The notes under the pieces were generated by a model. The model made no database searches. It was not told the DNA's origin and saw nothing but the letters and a program-made list of their open reading frames with translations. DNA of 64,000 nucleotides from NCBI GenBank assembly GCA_029202985.1, contig CP119316.1, positions 3,149,001 to 3,213,000 of the forward strand, written 5' to 3'. The translations under genes were made by a program, and so were the position numbers. Positions 17,073-24,906 of this stretch are shown here, piece after piece (the first letter of the stretch is position 1; every line of letters starts with the position of its first letter). Source of the DNA: Candidatus Andeanibacterium colombiense. Its GTDB lineage: Bacteria; Pseudomonadota; Alphaproteobacteria; Sphingomonadales; Sphingomonadaceae.

Positions 17073-19462
17073 CGCGGCCGGCCGCTCCTCGCGCCCCGGC
17101 CGGACCGGGCTCGGCTCGATTTGCGGGGCGCGAGAAGCCGGCGGGAGCGCATCTGCCCTACGCCTGCCACATCGACGACGTCACCCTCGAGACCCGTGAC
17201 GGGCTGCTTATGCAGACGATCCATCTGGGCGGGCTGCTCTTCGAGACCGCCGACAGCGACGAACTCAACTACCGCGCTGAGCTGCGCGACGCGATGCTGC
17301 GCGCAGTCGGTTCGTCGCGCTTTGCGGTCTACCACCACGTGATCCGCCGCCGTGCGGACGTGGCGCTCGATGCGGACTACGCCGACGATTTCTCGCGCAA
17401 CCTCGATGCCCGCTGGCGACGGCGGCTCGAAGCCAAGCAGATGTACGTCAACGAGCTGTTCTTGACCATTGTGCGGCGGCCGCTGCAGGGCCGGATCGGG
17501 ATCGCCGACCGGGTGCGTGATATGTTCGCGCGCGGGATCGAACAGCGCGGCGCGGTGCTCGCGGCTGAGCGGCGCGCGCTCGATGCGGCGCGCGAGGCGC
17601 TGATGGCGGCGCTCGGCCAATATGCGCCGCGGCTGCTGTCGGTCTACGAGACACCGCAGGACGGCTTCCGCTCCGAGCCGCTCGAATTTCTTTCCTGCTT
17701 GTTCAACGGCGAGATGCGTCCGGTCGCGCTGCCGCATGGCGACATCGGCATGCACCTGCCTTGGCGCCGGATCAGCTTCGGGCAGGATGCAGTGGAGCTT
17801 GCCGCGGCAGGACAGAGCAAACGCCGCTTCTCCGCGCTGGTCTCGATCAAGGATTATCCGTCGCAGACGATGCCCGGCATGTTCGACGAGCTCTACCGCC
17901 TGCCGTTCGAGATGCAGGTGAGCCAGAGCTTCGCCTTCGCCGAACGCGGTCAGGCGCTGGGGCGGATGAACCTCGCGCTGCGCCGGATGAAGTCCGCCGA
18001 GGACGACGCACTCTCGCTCCGCGATGAGCTTTACCTCGCCAAGGACGATGTCGCCGCCGGGCGCGCTTCGTTCGGCGAGCACCATTCGACGATCGCGATT
18101 CAGTCCGACGATCTTGGGCGGCTTAACCGCGAGGTTGCCGAGGTGATCGCGATGCTCGCCGATCTCGGAATCAACGCGGTGCGCGAGGATGTTGCGCTGG
18201 AGCCAGCCTTCTGGGCACAGTTCCCCGGCAACTTCAAATATATCGCAAGGTCGGGAATGGTCTCGTCGCGCAATTTCGCCGGAATGGCGAGCATGCACAA
18301 TTTCCCGGTCGGCCAGGCGCGCGGCAATCACTGGGGCGATGCGGTGACCCTGTTCGAGACCACCGCGGCCGGGCCCTATTTCTTCAATTTCCATGCGCAT
18401 GACCTGGGCAATTTCACGATCATCGGCCCCTCGGGATCGGGCAAAACGGTCGTGCTCAATTTCCTGCTCGCGCAGGCGCGCAAGTTTGCGCCGAGGATCA
18501 TCTTCTTCGACAAGGACCGCGGCGCCGAGTTGTTCATCCGCGCAATCGGCGGACAGTACGACCGGCTGCGACCGGGTGAACCCTCGGGCCTCAATCCGCT
18601 CCAGCTGCCCGACACGCCGGCCAACCGCCAGTTCCTGATCGAGTGGCTATCGCTGCTTGCTGGCGGGACGGACAGCGAGGAGATGGGCCATATCCGCGAC
18701 GCGATCGAGGCGAGCTACGTTGAGCCTCCGGCCCGCCGCCGGTTGCGCCACCTTGTGGAGCTGTTCCGCGGCTACAGCCGCCCGCGGTCTGACGATCTCT
18801 ATGCGCGCCTCAGGCCGTGGTGGGGCGAGGGCGAGCAGGCTTGGCTGTTCGACAATGCCGAGGACCAGACCGATCTTGACGCCGAGACGGTCGGGTTCGA
18901 CATGACCGCGATCCTCGACGATCCGAAACTGCGCACGCCGGCGCTGTTCTATTTCTTCCACCGGGTCGAGGAACGGCTCGACGGCACGCCGTCGATCGTG
19001 GTGGTCGATGAGGGGTGGAAGGCGCTCGACGACGAGGTCTTCATCCGCCGGATCAAGGACTGGGAAAAGACCATCCGCAAGCGCAACGGGGTGGTCGGGT
19101 TCGCGACCCAGAGCGCGCAGGATGCGCTGGAGAGCAGGATATCGAGCGCGATCATCGAACAGGCCGCGACGCAGATATTCATGATCAACCCGAAAGGCCG
19201 GGCGGAAGACTACATCAACGGCTTCGGCCTGACCCCGCATGAGTTCGACCTCGTCCGCACGCTGCCGGACAATTCGCACTGCTTCCTGATCAAGCACGGC
19301 AACGACAGCGTGGTCGCGCGGCTGGACCTGTCGGGTGAGCGCGAGATCCTGACCATCCTCTCGGGCCGCGAAAGTACGGTGCGGCTGTTTGACGAGCTGG
19401 TCGAGGAGACCGGCTATGCGCCCGACAAGTGGCTCAAGACCCTGCTGGAAATGGCGGCATAA
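17051..19462 (+). CDS. virB4: Type IV secretion ATPase VirB4
   Basis: This 803-residue ATPase powers T4SS assembly and substrate transfer at the cytoplasmic face. The N-terminal CagE/TrbE/VirB4 domain is followed by Walker A GPSGSGKT near 459-466, the IFFDKDRGAE segment, Walker B VVVDEGWK near 650, and the conserved TQSAQDALESRI and FMINPKGRAEDY stretches. I chose ATG 17051 (MQFLSSLTRP) over a TTG at 17018. The stop overlaps the next start (TAATG). Length and motifs are complete. Confidence 0.95.
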   Translation: MQFLSSLTRPAAPRAPAGPGSARFAGREKPAGAHLPYACHIDDVTLETRDGLLMQTIHLGGLLFETADSDELNYRAELRDAMLRAVGSSRFAVYHHVIRRRADVALDADYADDFSRNLDARWRRRLEAKQMYVNELFLTIVRRPLQGRIGIADRVRDMFARGIEQRGAVLAAERRALDAAREALMAALGQYAPRLLSVYETPQDGFRSEPLEFLSCLFNGEMRPVALPHGDIGMHLPWRRISFGQDAVELAAAGQSKRRFSALVSIKDYPSQTMPGMFDELYRLPFEMQVSQSFAFAERGQALGRMNLALRRMKSAEDDALSLRDELYLAKDDVAAGRASFGEHHSTIAIQSDDLGRLNREVAEVIAMLADLGINAVREDVALEPAFWAQFPGNFKYIARSGMVSSRNFAGMASMHNFPVGQARGNHWGDAVTLFETTAAGPYFFNFHAHDLGNFTIIGPSGSGKTVVLNFLLAQARKFAPRIIFFDKDRGAELFIRAIGGQYDRLRPGEPSGLNPLQLPDTPANRQFLIEWLSLLAGGTDSEEMGHIRDAIEASYVEPPARRRLRHLVELFRGYSRPRSDDLYARLRPWWGEGEQAWLFDNAEDQTDLDAETVGFDMTAILDDPKLRTPALFYFFHRVEERLDGTPSIVVVDEGWKALDDEVFIRRIKDWEKTIRKRNGVVGFATQSAQDALESRISSAIIEQAATQIFMINPKGRAEDYINGFGLTPHEFDLVRTLPDNSHCFLIKHGNDSVVARLDLSGEREILTILSGRESTVRLFDELVEETGYAPDKWLKTLLEMAA

Positions 19463-20673
19463 TGGCCTGTCCCGCAGTCACCACCGGCCAGGGATTCCTG
19501 ACCGAGACCTTGAGTCACCTCGACTGCCAGGCGCAGATCGTTGGCAGCTACGGCTTTCAGTCACTCGCCAATAGCGGCTCGCCCGCCTCCAGCCTGCTAA
19601 CCGCGCTGCTGACGCTCTTCGTGGCACTGTTCGGGATCCGGCTCCTGTTCGGCAGACGGGTCGGTCCCGGCGATGCAGTCGGGGCGGTGCTCAAAATCGG
19701 GATCGTACTGACCCTTGCGCTCAGCTGGCCAGCATTTCGCACGCTCGCCTACGATACCGTGCTGCATGGTCCCGCGCAGCTCGGGGCGACGATCGGCGGC
19801 GATGCCCTACCTGAACTCGGCGATGGTCTTGCGGGGCGCCTGCAACAGGTCGATGACGGGATCATCGCTCTGACCCAGGTCGGCTCGGGGCGGCAGGTCG
19901 GATCGCTCGATGTACCTGGCGAGCAGCCGGGATCGTTCCAGGGCATCGCGCTGCAGGACGAGAGCGCGCTCGGCTATGGCCGGACCATATTTCTTGGCGC
20001 GACGATCGGCATGCTCGGCGCGCTGCGTATCGCGGCGGCGCTGCTCCTCGCGCTGACCCCGGTGATTGCCGGACTGCTGCTGTTCGATGTGACCCGCGGG
20101 ATATTTGCCGGCTGGCTGCGCGGGCTGGTCCTGACCGCGCTCGGGTCGCTCGGTATCTCGCTGCTGCTGGCAATCGAGGTCGCGGTGATGGAGCCCTGGC
20201 TCGAGGACGCGCTGAACCGGCGCACGCTCGGCTATGCGACACCGGGAGCGCCGACCGAGCTGCTCGCGCTTTCGCTGGGCTTTGCGCTTGCAGGGTTTAC
20301 CTTACTCGCGGTGCTGACGCGGGTCGCGTTCCAGAACAGCTGGCCGATGGCGAGCTGGCTGCAGCCTGCGGTACACGCGGAGCCTGTTCCGACCGAGCGG
20401 ACTGTCCCGGCGGTGCTCGACCGATCGAGTGATCTTCCGGTCCATTCACGCGCCGTGGCGGTGAGCGAGGCGATGATGGCGACGATCCGGCGCGAGGAGC
20501 GCTTCGACGATCGCCGCGAGGGCCGGCGCCTGAGTGAAGTGGCGGTGCGGGGTGGCGGGCCGGTTACGGCGACCGCCGGCGGGGCCGGAGGAGCCCAGGC
20601 GCTCGGCAGCTCCTATCGCCGGAACAGCCGCCGGGCTTCCGGCGCCCATCAGCGCAGGAACGACACGCGATGA
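19462..20673 (+). CDS. virB6: Type IV secretion inner-membrane protein VirB6
   Basis: This 403-residue polytopic membrane protein matches VirB6/TrbL. Hydrophobic segments lie near 40-60, 75-95, 185-215, 225-250 and 265-290, with a polar C-terminal tail of about 100 residues rich in Arg and Gly. VirB6 forms part of the inner-membrane channel. It starts in a TAATG overlap with virB4 and ends in an ATGA overlap with virB8. Position in the operon supports the call as much as the sequence. Confidence 0.85.
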   Translation: MACPAVTTGQGFLTETLSHLDCQAQIVGSYGFQSLANSGSPASSLLTALLTLFVALFGIRLLFGRRVGPGDAVGAVLKIGIVLTLALSWPAFRTLAYDTVLHGPAQLGATIGGDALPELGDGLAGRLQQVDDGIIALTQVGSGRQVGSLDVPGEQPGSFQGIALQDESALGYGRTIFLGATIGMLGALRIAAALLLALTPVIAGLLLFDVTRGIFAGWLRGLVLTALGSLGISLLLAIEVAVMEPWLEDALNRRTLGYATPGAPTELLALSLGFALAGFTLLAVLTRVAFQNSWPMASWLQPAVHAEPVPTERTVPAVLDRSSDLPVHSRAVAVSEAMMATIRREERFDDRREGRRLSEVAVRGGGPVTATAGGAGGAQALGSSYRRNSRRASGAHQRRNDTR

Positions 20674-21428
20674 ACGACCTGCGCAATGAAAAGCTTGAGG
20701 ATTATTACGAGGCAGCCGAAAGCTGGTCAGCTGACCGCAACGCCGCGCAGGACCGTTCGCGGCGGACCGCATGGATCGTCGCGGGCGTCGCCGCGGCCGT
20801 GGCGCTGTTCGAGGCGATTGCGCTGGTGCTGCTGATCCCGCTCAAGAAGGAAGTGCCCTATACGCTGCTGGTCGATCGGCAGACCGGCTATGTGGAAGCG
20901 CTCAGACCTCTTGAGCAGCGCACGCTTACGCCCGATGCCGCGCTGACCCGTTCGTTCCTCGTGCAGTACGTGATCGCGCGCGAGAGCTTCGATGCGGAGA
21001 CCCTGCAGGAGAACTACCGCAAGGTCGGCCTGTGGTCCGCCGGCGAGGCGCGCGATCGCTACGTATCGCTGATGCAGGCGAGCAATCGGGAAGGACCGCT
21101 CGCGACCCTGCCGAAGGCGGCACGCGTCGATGTCCGTATCCGCAGCGTCTCCTCGCTGCGCCCCGACCAGTCGCTGGTGCGCTTCGACACGGTGCGGACC
21201 GACCGCGGGAGCAGCGCCGAATATGTCGAGCACTGGGCGGCGGTGATCAACTTCCGCTTCAGCGATGCCGGGATGAGCGCGGAGGATCGCCTGGTCAATC
21301 CGCTCGGCTTCCAGGTCATGCGCTACCGCAAGGATCCCGAGACGCTTCCGGTGGTGAATGAGGTGCAGGCTACCCCTCCGGGCGTTGCCGCTCCGGCAGC
21401 AGCGCCGCAGCCGGGGCCGACGCCGTGA
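20670..21428 (+). CDS. virB8: Type IV secretion protein VirB8
   Basis: This 252-residue bitopic protein has a short cytoplasmic N-terminus (YYEAAESWSADR), one membrane segment at about 32-54, and a periplasmic NTF2-like domain typical of VirB8. Conserved stretches are VPYTLLVDRQTGYVE, FLVQYVIARESFD and WAAVINFRF. VirB8 nucleates the assembly of VirB9 and VirB10. The gene overlaps both neighbours (ATGA at its start, GTGA at its end). Confidence 0.9.
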   Translation: MNDLRNEKLEDYYEAAESWSADRNAAQDRSRRTAWIVAGVAAAVALFEAIALVLLIPLKKEVPYTLLVDRQTGYVEALRPLEQRTLTPDAALTRSFLVQYVIARESFDAETLQENYRKVGLWSAGEARDRYVSLMQASNREGPLATLPKAARVDVRIRSVSSLRPDQSLVRFDTVRTDRGSSAEYVEHWAAVINFRFSDAGMSAEDRLVNPLGFQVMRYRKDPETLPVVNEVQATPPGVAAPAAAPQPGPTP

Positions 21429-22117
21429 AGCGTGTCCTCGCCGCCCTCGCGCTGGCGCTCGTTCCGGTGGCCGCATCCGCGCAGGTATCGCCTTCGCCGT
21501 CGCTGGAGGATCCGCGGCTGCAGACCATCGTCTACCAGCCCAACATGCCGGTGCGCCTGGTCACGTTTCCGCAAGGAAGCCTCACGCTGATGTTTCATCC
21601 CGGTGAGCAGATCAAGCGGGTGGTGCTGTCGGACGGCGCTGCATTCACCGCCGCGGTGATGGAACGCGGCGACACGATCGCGATCACGCCCGCGCGGACC
21701 GGAGCGACCGCGACACTGAAGGTCGAGACCGACCGGCAGAACTACGAGTTCTCGCTCGAGACCGGGCAGGGCCTGGCCGCAGCCTATCTGGTCAGGTTCG
21801 TCACCGGCAAGGATGCCGCGGCCGCATCGTCGACTTCGCAGCCGGCGCCGGGCGCAACGGTCCATTCCTATCACCTGGCAGGATCGCGGGTGCTGCGGCC
21901 GGACGCGATCAGCGATGACGGGCTGCGCACCTTCATCGAATGGAGCGACGGCCGCGCGCTGCCGGCGGTGTTCGGGGTCGGTCCGTCCGGCGGTGAGGAA
22001 CTGGTTGCGGGTTACATGCGCCAGGGCAGGCTGGTGATCGACCGGGTCTATCCCGAACTCGTATTCCGGTTCGACAAGGAAAAGGCCACTGCGACGCGCA
22101 AGGCGGGGCAGAGCTGA
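21425..22117 (+). CDS. virB9: Type IV secretion outer-membrane complex protein VirB9
   Basis: This 230-residue protein has a signal peptide (MKRVLAALALALVPVAASA|Q) and the VirB9/TrbG/CagX beta domains. Recognisable stretches are QTIVYQPNMPVRLVTFPQG, MFHPGEQIKRVVLSDG and, near the C-terminus, FIEWSDGRALPAVFGVGPSGGEE. With VirB10, and normally VirB7, it forms the outer-membrane core. No virB7-like lipoprotein gene is seen nearby. The GTG start overlaps the virB8 stop. Confidence 0.9.
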   Translation: MKRVLAALALALVPVAASAQVSPSPSLEDPRLQTIVYQPNMPVRLVTFPQGSLTLMFHPGEQIKRVVLSDGAAFTAAVMERGDTIAITPARTGATATLKVETDRQNYEFSLETGQGLAAAYLVRFVTGKDAAAASSTSQPAPGATVHSYHLAGSRVLRPDAISDDGLRTFIEWSDGRALPAVFGVGPSGGEELVAGYMRQGRLVIDRVYPELVFRFDKEKATATRKAGQS

Positions 22118-22118
22118 T

Positions 22119-23207
22119 ATGAGCGACGCGGCAGCCACAAATGGACAGGAATCCGCCGATCTGCGGCCCGTGGTGCGCACCTCCGGCGCCGGCAATGCCG
22201 GGCTGTGGATATTCCTCGGCGCGCTTCTGATTGGCGGGCTGTTCCTGTTCCAGGCGCTTTCCGCCCGGCGGCTCGAGTTCGCCGAGCCGGAGACCCGGTA
22301 TCAAAGCGGCGGGGGCACGATCTCCTCGCTTCCGCCGCTCGACGTGCCGGCACAGTTTGCCGTGGAGCAGGCGGTTGCACCGCCGCTTCCCCCGGCAACG
22401 CTTCCGCCGCCGCCCTCGGGCCGGGCGCCATACTTTCCCGAGCGCGCGGTGACCCGCGTGGTGCAGGCGCCGCCGGCGCAGCGTGAGGCTTTTCCCGGGT
22501 TATCGCCGCAGCCACCGGCCGTTTTCCCCGGCGCGCCGTTACCGGGACCATCGGTAGTTTACGATGCCAGCATCGGGTCCCGCGTATCCGCTGCGCCAGG
22601 CCCGGCGGCCCCGGCAAGCGCCGCCGCCGATGAGCGCGTGCTCGCGACCAGGCTCGCCAACCCGTCGGTCACCGTGCCCAAGGGCACCATCATCCCCGCC
22701 GTCCTCGAATCCGCCCTGGACTCAACCCGGGCAGGGCAGGTGCGGGCGGTCGTCTCGCGCGATGTGATGGGGTTTGATGGCTCGAAGGTGCTGATCCCGC
22801 GCGGCAGCCGGCTCTACGGCGAATACGCTTCCGACCTCAATTACGGGCAGAACCGGGCGCTGGTGCGCTGGACCCGGCTGCTGCGGCCCGATGGCGCGAT
22901 GATCAATCTGGACTCTCCCGCGGCCGATCCGCTCGGGCGCGCCGGGGTAAAGGGCAAGGTCAACAGCCACTTCTGGGCGCGGTTCGGCTCGGCGATCCTG
23001 CAGACCGTGCTCGACATCGGGGCCGGCGTCGCGACCCGGAAAGTCGATGATGCGCTGGTGGTCGCGCTTCCCGGAAGCACGCAGAACCTCAGCAAGGTCG
23101 CGACCGAAGGGCAGTCCCAGGTGGTGCCGACGCTGACAATCAAACAGGGCACCAGCCTGTCGGTATTCGTCGCGAAGGATCTCGATTTCTCGCCGGTGGA
23201 GCAATGA
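22119..23207 (+). CDS. virB10: Type IV secretion protein VirB10
   Basis: This 362-residue protein has one membrane segment (about 29-48, LWIFLGALLIGGLFLF), a Pro-rich periplasmic linker (about 70-160) and the C-terminal TrbI/VirB10 barrel domain. That domain includes VTVPKGTIIPAVLESALDSTRAGQVRA, IPRGSRLYGEYASD and the HFWARFGSAILQTVL antenna-like helix. VirB10 spans both membranes and senses ATPase activity. It starts one base after the virB9 stop and overlaps virB11 (ATGA). Confidence 0.93.
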   Translation: MSDAAATNGQESADLRPVVRTSGAGNAGLWIFLGALLIGGLFLFQALSARRLEFAEPETRYQSGGGTISSLPPLDVPAQFAVEQAVAPPLPPATLPPPPSGRAPYFPERAVTRVVQAPPAQREAFPGLSPQPPAVFPGAPLPGPSVVYDASIGSRVSAAPGPAAPASAAADERVLATRLANPSVTVPKGTIIPAVLESALDSTRAGQVRAVVSRDVMGFDGSKVLIPRGSRLYGEYASDLNYGQNRALVRWTRLLRPDGAMINLDSPAADPLGRAGVKGKVNSHFWARFGSAILQTVLDIGAGVATRKVDDALVVALPGSTQNLSKVATEGQSQVVPTLTIKQGTSLSVFVAKDLDFSPVEQ

Positions 23208-24184
23208 GCGAAGTGCTGGATGGCGGCGTCTATCTGGACAGCTTCCTTGCTCCGCTCAGCCCTTATCTGGCCGAGCCGCTGGTCACCGACATCTATGTAA
23301 ACCGCCCGGGCGAGATCTGGACCGAAACCCTCGGCGGTGCGATCGAGCGCCACGCCTGCGCCGCGCTTAGCGAGCCGGTGCTGATGCGGCTTGCGCGGCA
23401 AATCGCCGCGCGCAGCTCACAGGGGATCAGCCGGGAGCACCCGCTGCTCGCCGCGAGCCTGCCAGACGGCGCGCGGGTGCAGGTTGTCGCGCCGCCTGCG
23501 ACCCGCGGCTACCTCGCGATGGCGATCCGCAAGCATGTCGCGGCGAAGCTCTCGCTCGCCGATTACGCAGCGGAAGGTGCGTTCGATGGGCTTGAGCCTG
23601 CCGCGCATGACTTGGGCACCGCGCCCCGGTTCCGCAGTATCGGGGGCGGCGAAGCACTTCCGTTCATCGCCGACGCGGTACAGCAGAGGCGCAATGTGTT
23701 GATCTCGGGCGGCACCTCGACGGGCAAGACGACTTTCCTCGGCGCCCTGCTGCGCGAGATACCCGCGGACGAGCGCCTGATCCTGATCGAGGATACGCCC
23801 GAACTCGACATCACCCACGACAATGCGGTCGGCCTGCTAGCCGCGCGCAGCGCTCTTAGCGAGACTTCGCTCAGCGCTGAGGATCTGCTGATCGCCGCTC
23901 TGCGAATGCGGCCCGACCGAATTATCCTTGGTGAGTTGCGCGGGAAGGAGGCTTACACCTTCCTGCGTACTGTCAACACCGGACATCCCGGCTCGATGAC
24001 CACGATCCACGCGGACTCGCCGATGCGGGCGATAGAGCAGCTTGCCCTGCTGGTCCTTCAATCAGGCGCGCAGCTGCGCTGGGATGACGTGCTGAATTAT
24101 GTGCGATCGAGCATCGACGTGTTCGTCCAGCTCGAACGCAGCGGCGGCCGCCGCCGGGTCAGCGAAGTAATGGTGCGGGAATGA
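23204..24184 (+). CDS. virB11: Type IV secretion ATPase VirB11
   Basis: This 326-residue hexameric traffic ATPase has the N-terminal domain with VTDIYVNRPGEIWTE and Walker A GGTSTGKTTF near residue 169. The Asp box LILIEDTPEL, the RMRPDRIILGELRGKEAY Walker B region and the His box TGHPGSMTTIHAD follow. All key motifs are present. The ATG overlaps the virB10 stop, and its own stop overlaps the following pilin-like gene. Confidence 0.95.
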   Translation: MSEVLDGGVYLDSFLAPLSPYLAEPLVTDIYVNRPGEIWTETLGGAIERHACAALSEPVLMRLARQIAARSSQGISREHPLLAASLPDGARVQVVAPPATRGYLAMAIRKHVAAKLSLADYAAEGAFDGLEPAAHDLGTAPRFRSIGGGEALPFIADAVQQRRNVLISGGTSTGKTTFLGALLREIPADERLILIEDTPELDITHDNAVGLLAARSALSETSLSAEDLLIAALRMRPDRIILGELRGKEAYTFLRTVNTGHPGSMTTIHADSPMRAIEQLALLVLQSGAQLRWDDVLNYVRSSIDVFVQLERSGGRRRVSEVMVRE

Positions 24185-24549
24185 CAGTCGCCGCCTCCCT
24201 GCTCACGCCCGATGGTGAAAACGCGCTCGGGGGCGCGGCTGACTGGATCACCGGCCTTCTGGCGGGAACGCTGACCACCTCCCTCTGCGTGATTGCGGTC
24301 GCGTGTCTAGGTTTTCTGCTGCTGACGGGCCAACTCGCGATCCGGCGGGGAGGGCAGGTGATCATGGGCTGCTTCGTGCTGCTGGGCGCCTCGACATTCG
24401 CGCTTGCCTTGCGCGGACTGGGCAGCGAACTCGCCGGAGATAACCAGGCACCGGTGCCGCTGGTGATCGAACGCCAGGTTCGCCCGCCGCTGCCACCTGC
24501 AAATTACGATCCCTATGCCGGTGCCTCGCTGCGCCGGAAGGACAAGTGA
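24181..24549 (+). CDS. TrbC/VirB2-like pilin candidate with Pro-rich tail
   Basis: This 122-residue protein has two hydrophobic segments (LTTSLCVIAVACLGFLLLTG and VIMGCFVLLGASTFALAL) separated by the short basic loop IRRGG, the layout of TrbC/VirB2 pilins. Unlike the next gene it has a polar C-terminal extension (PVPLVIERQVRPPLPPANYDPYAG). It overlaps virB11 (ATGA). It may be a pilin or a dedicated accessory such as a minor subunit. The N-terminal signal region is short. Confidence 0.7.
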   Translation: MTVAASLLTPDGENALGGAADWITGLLAGTLTTSLCVIAVACLGFLLLTGQLAIRRGGQVIMGCFVLLGASTFALALRGLGSELAGDNQAPVPLVIERQVRPPLPPANYDPYAGASLRRKDK

Positions 24550-24573
24550 AACTACCACAAAAGGAATTTAGGA

Positions 24574-24807
24574 ATGGACCCTCAAGGCTCGGGCGTTCTG
24601 GTCAACGCTGCCACCTGGATGCAGGACACGCTGCTCGGCACGGTTGCCACCACTGTGGCGGTAATTGCCGTCGCTATGGTGGGATTTCTGATGCTCACTG
24701 GCCGGATGGACTGGCGGCGCGGGGCGATCGTAATCGTGGGGTGCTTTATCCTGTTCGGCGCGGCGAGCATCGTTGCGGGGATCCGGGCGGCATCTGCCGG
24801 GGGATAA
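24574..24807 (+). CDS. virB2: TrbC/VirB2-like pilin
   Basis: This 77-residue protein consists of two membrane segments (TVATTVAVIAVAMVGFLMLTG and AIVIVGCFILFGAASIVAGI) around the loop RMDWRRG, a typical VirB2/TrbC shape. It is preceded by AAGGA at 24561-24565 with eight-base spacing. It is a paralogue of the gene just upstream. Two pilin-like genes at the 3' end of the operon, rather than virB2 before virB3, is an unusual order. It is the last T4SS gene before the right Calx-beta gene. Confidence 0.75.
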   Translation: MDPQGSGVLVNAATWMQDTLLGTVATTVAVIAVAMVGFLMLTGRMDWRRGAIVIVGCFILFGAASIVAGIRAASAGG

Positions 24808-24853
24808 GCGTAAGTATAACTACCCGGCGTTCCCCAGAACCCGAAAGAAGTCA

Positions 24854-24884
24854 TTGACTTGTAACTCTGGTTAGTCATTTTTAC
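24854..24884 (+). promoter_or_regulatory. Possible promoter of the right Calx-beta/Rhs module
   Basis: The 99-base gap between the last pilin gene and the Calx-beta gene is A/T-rich. It holds TTGACT at 24854-24859 followed after 17-19 bases by TTTTAC-like sequence. The -35 is good and the -10 is poor, so this is tentative. Confidence 0.25.
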
Positions 24885-24906
24885 TGAACAGGGGTTGGGG
24901 GATTCG

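Noticed and set aside
16785..24807. A conjugation system of an integrative element
   Set aside because: No relaxase, coupling protein or oriT-like sequence is seen in the window. The nearby serine recombinase is separated from it by the Rhs module and other genes.
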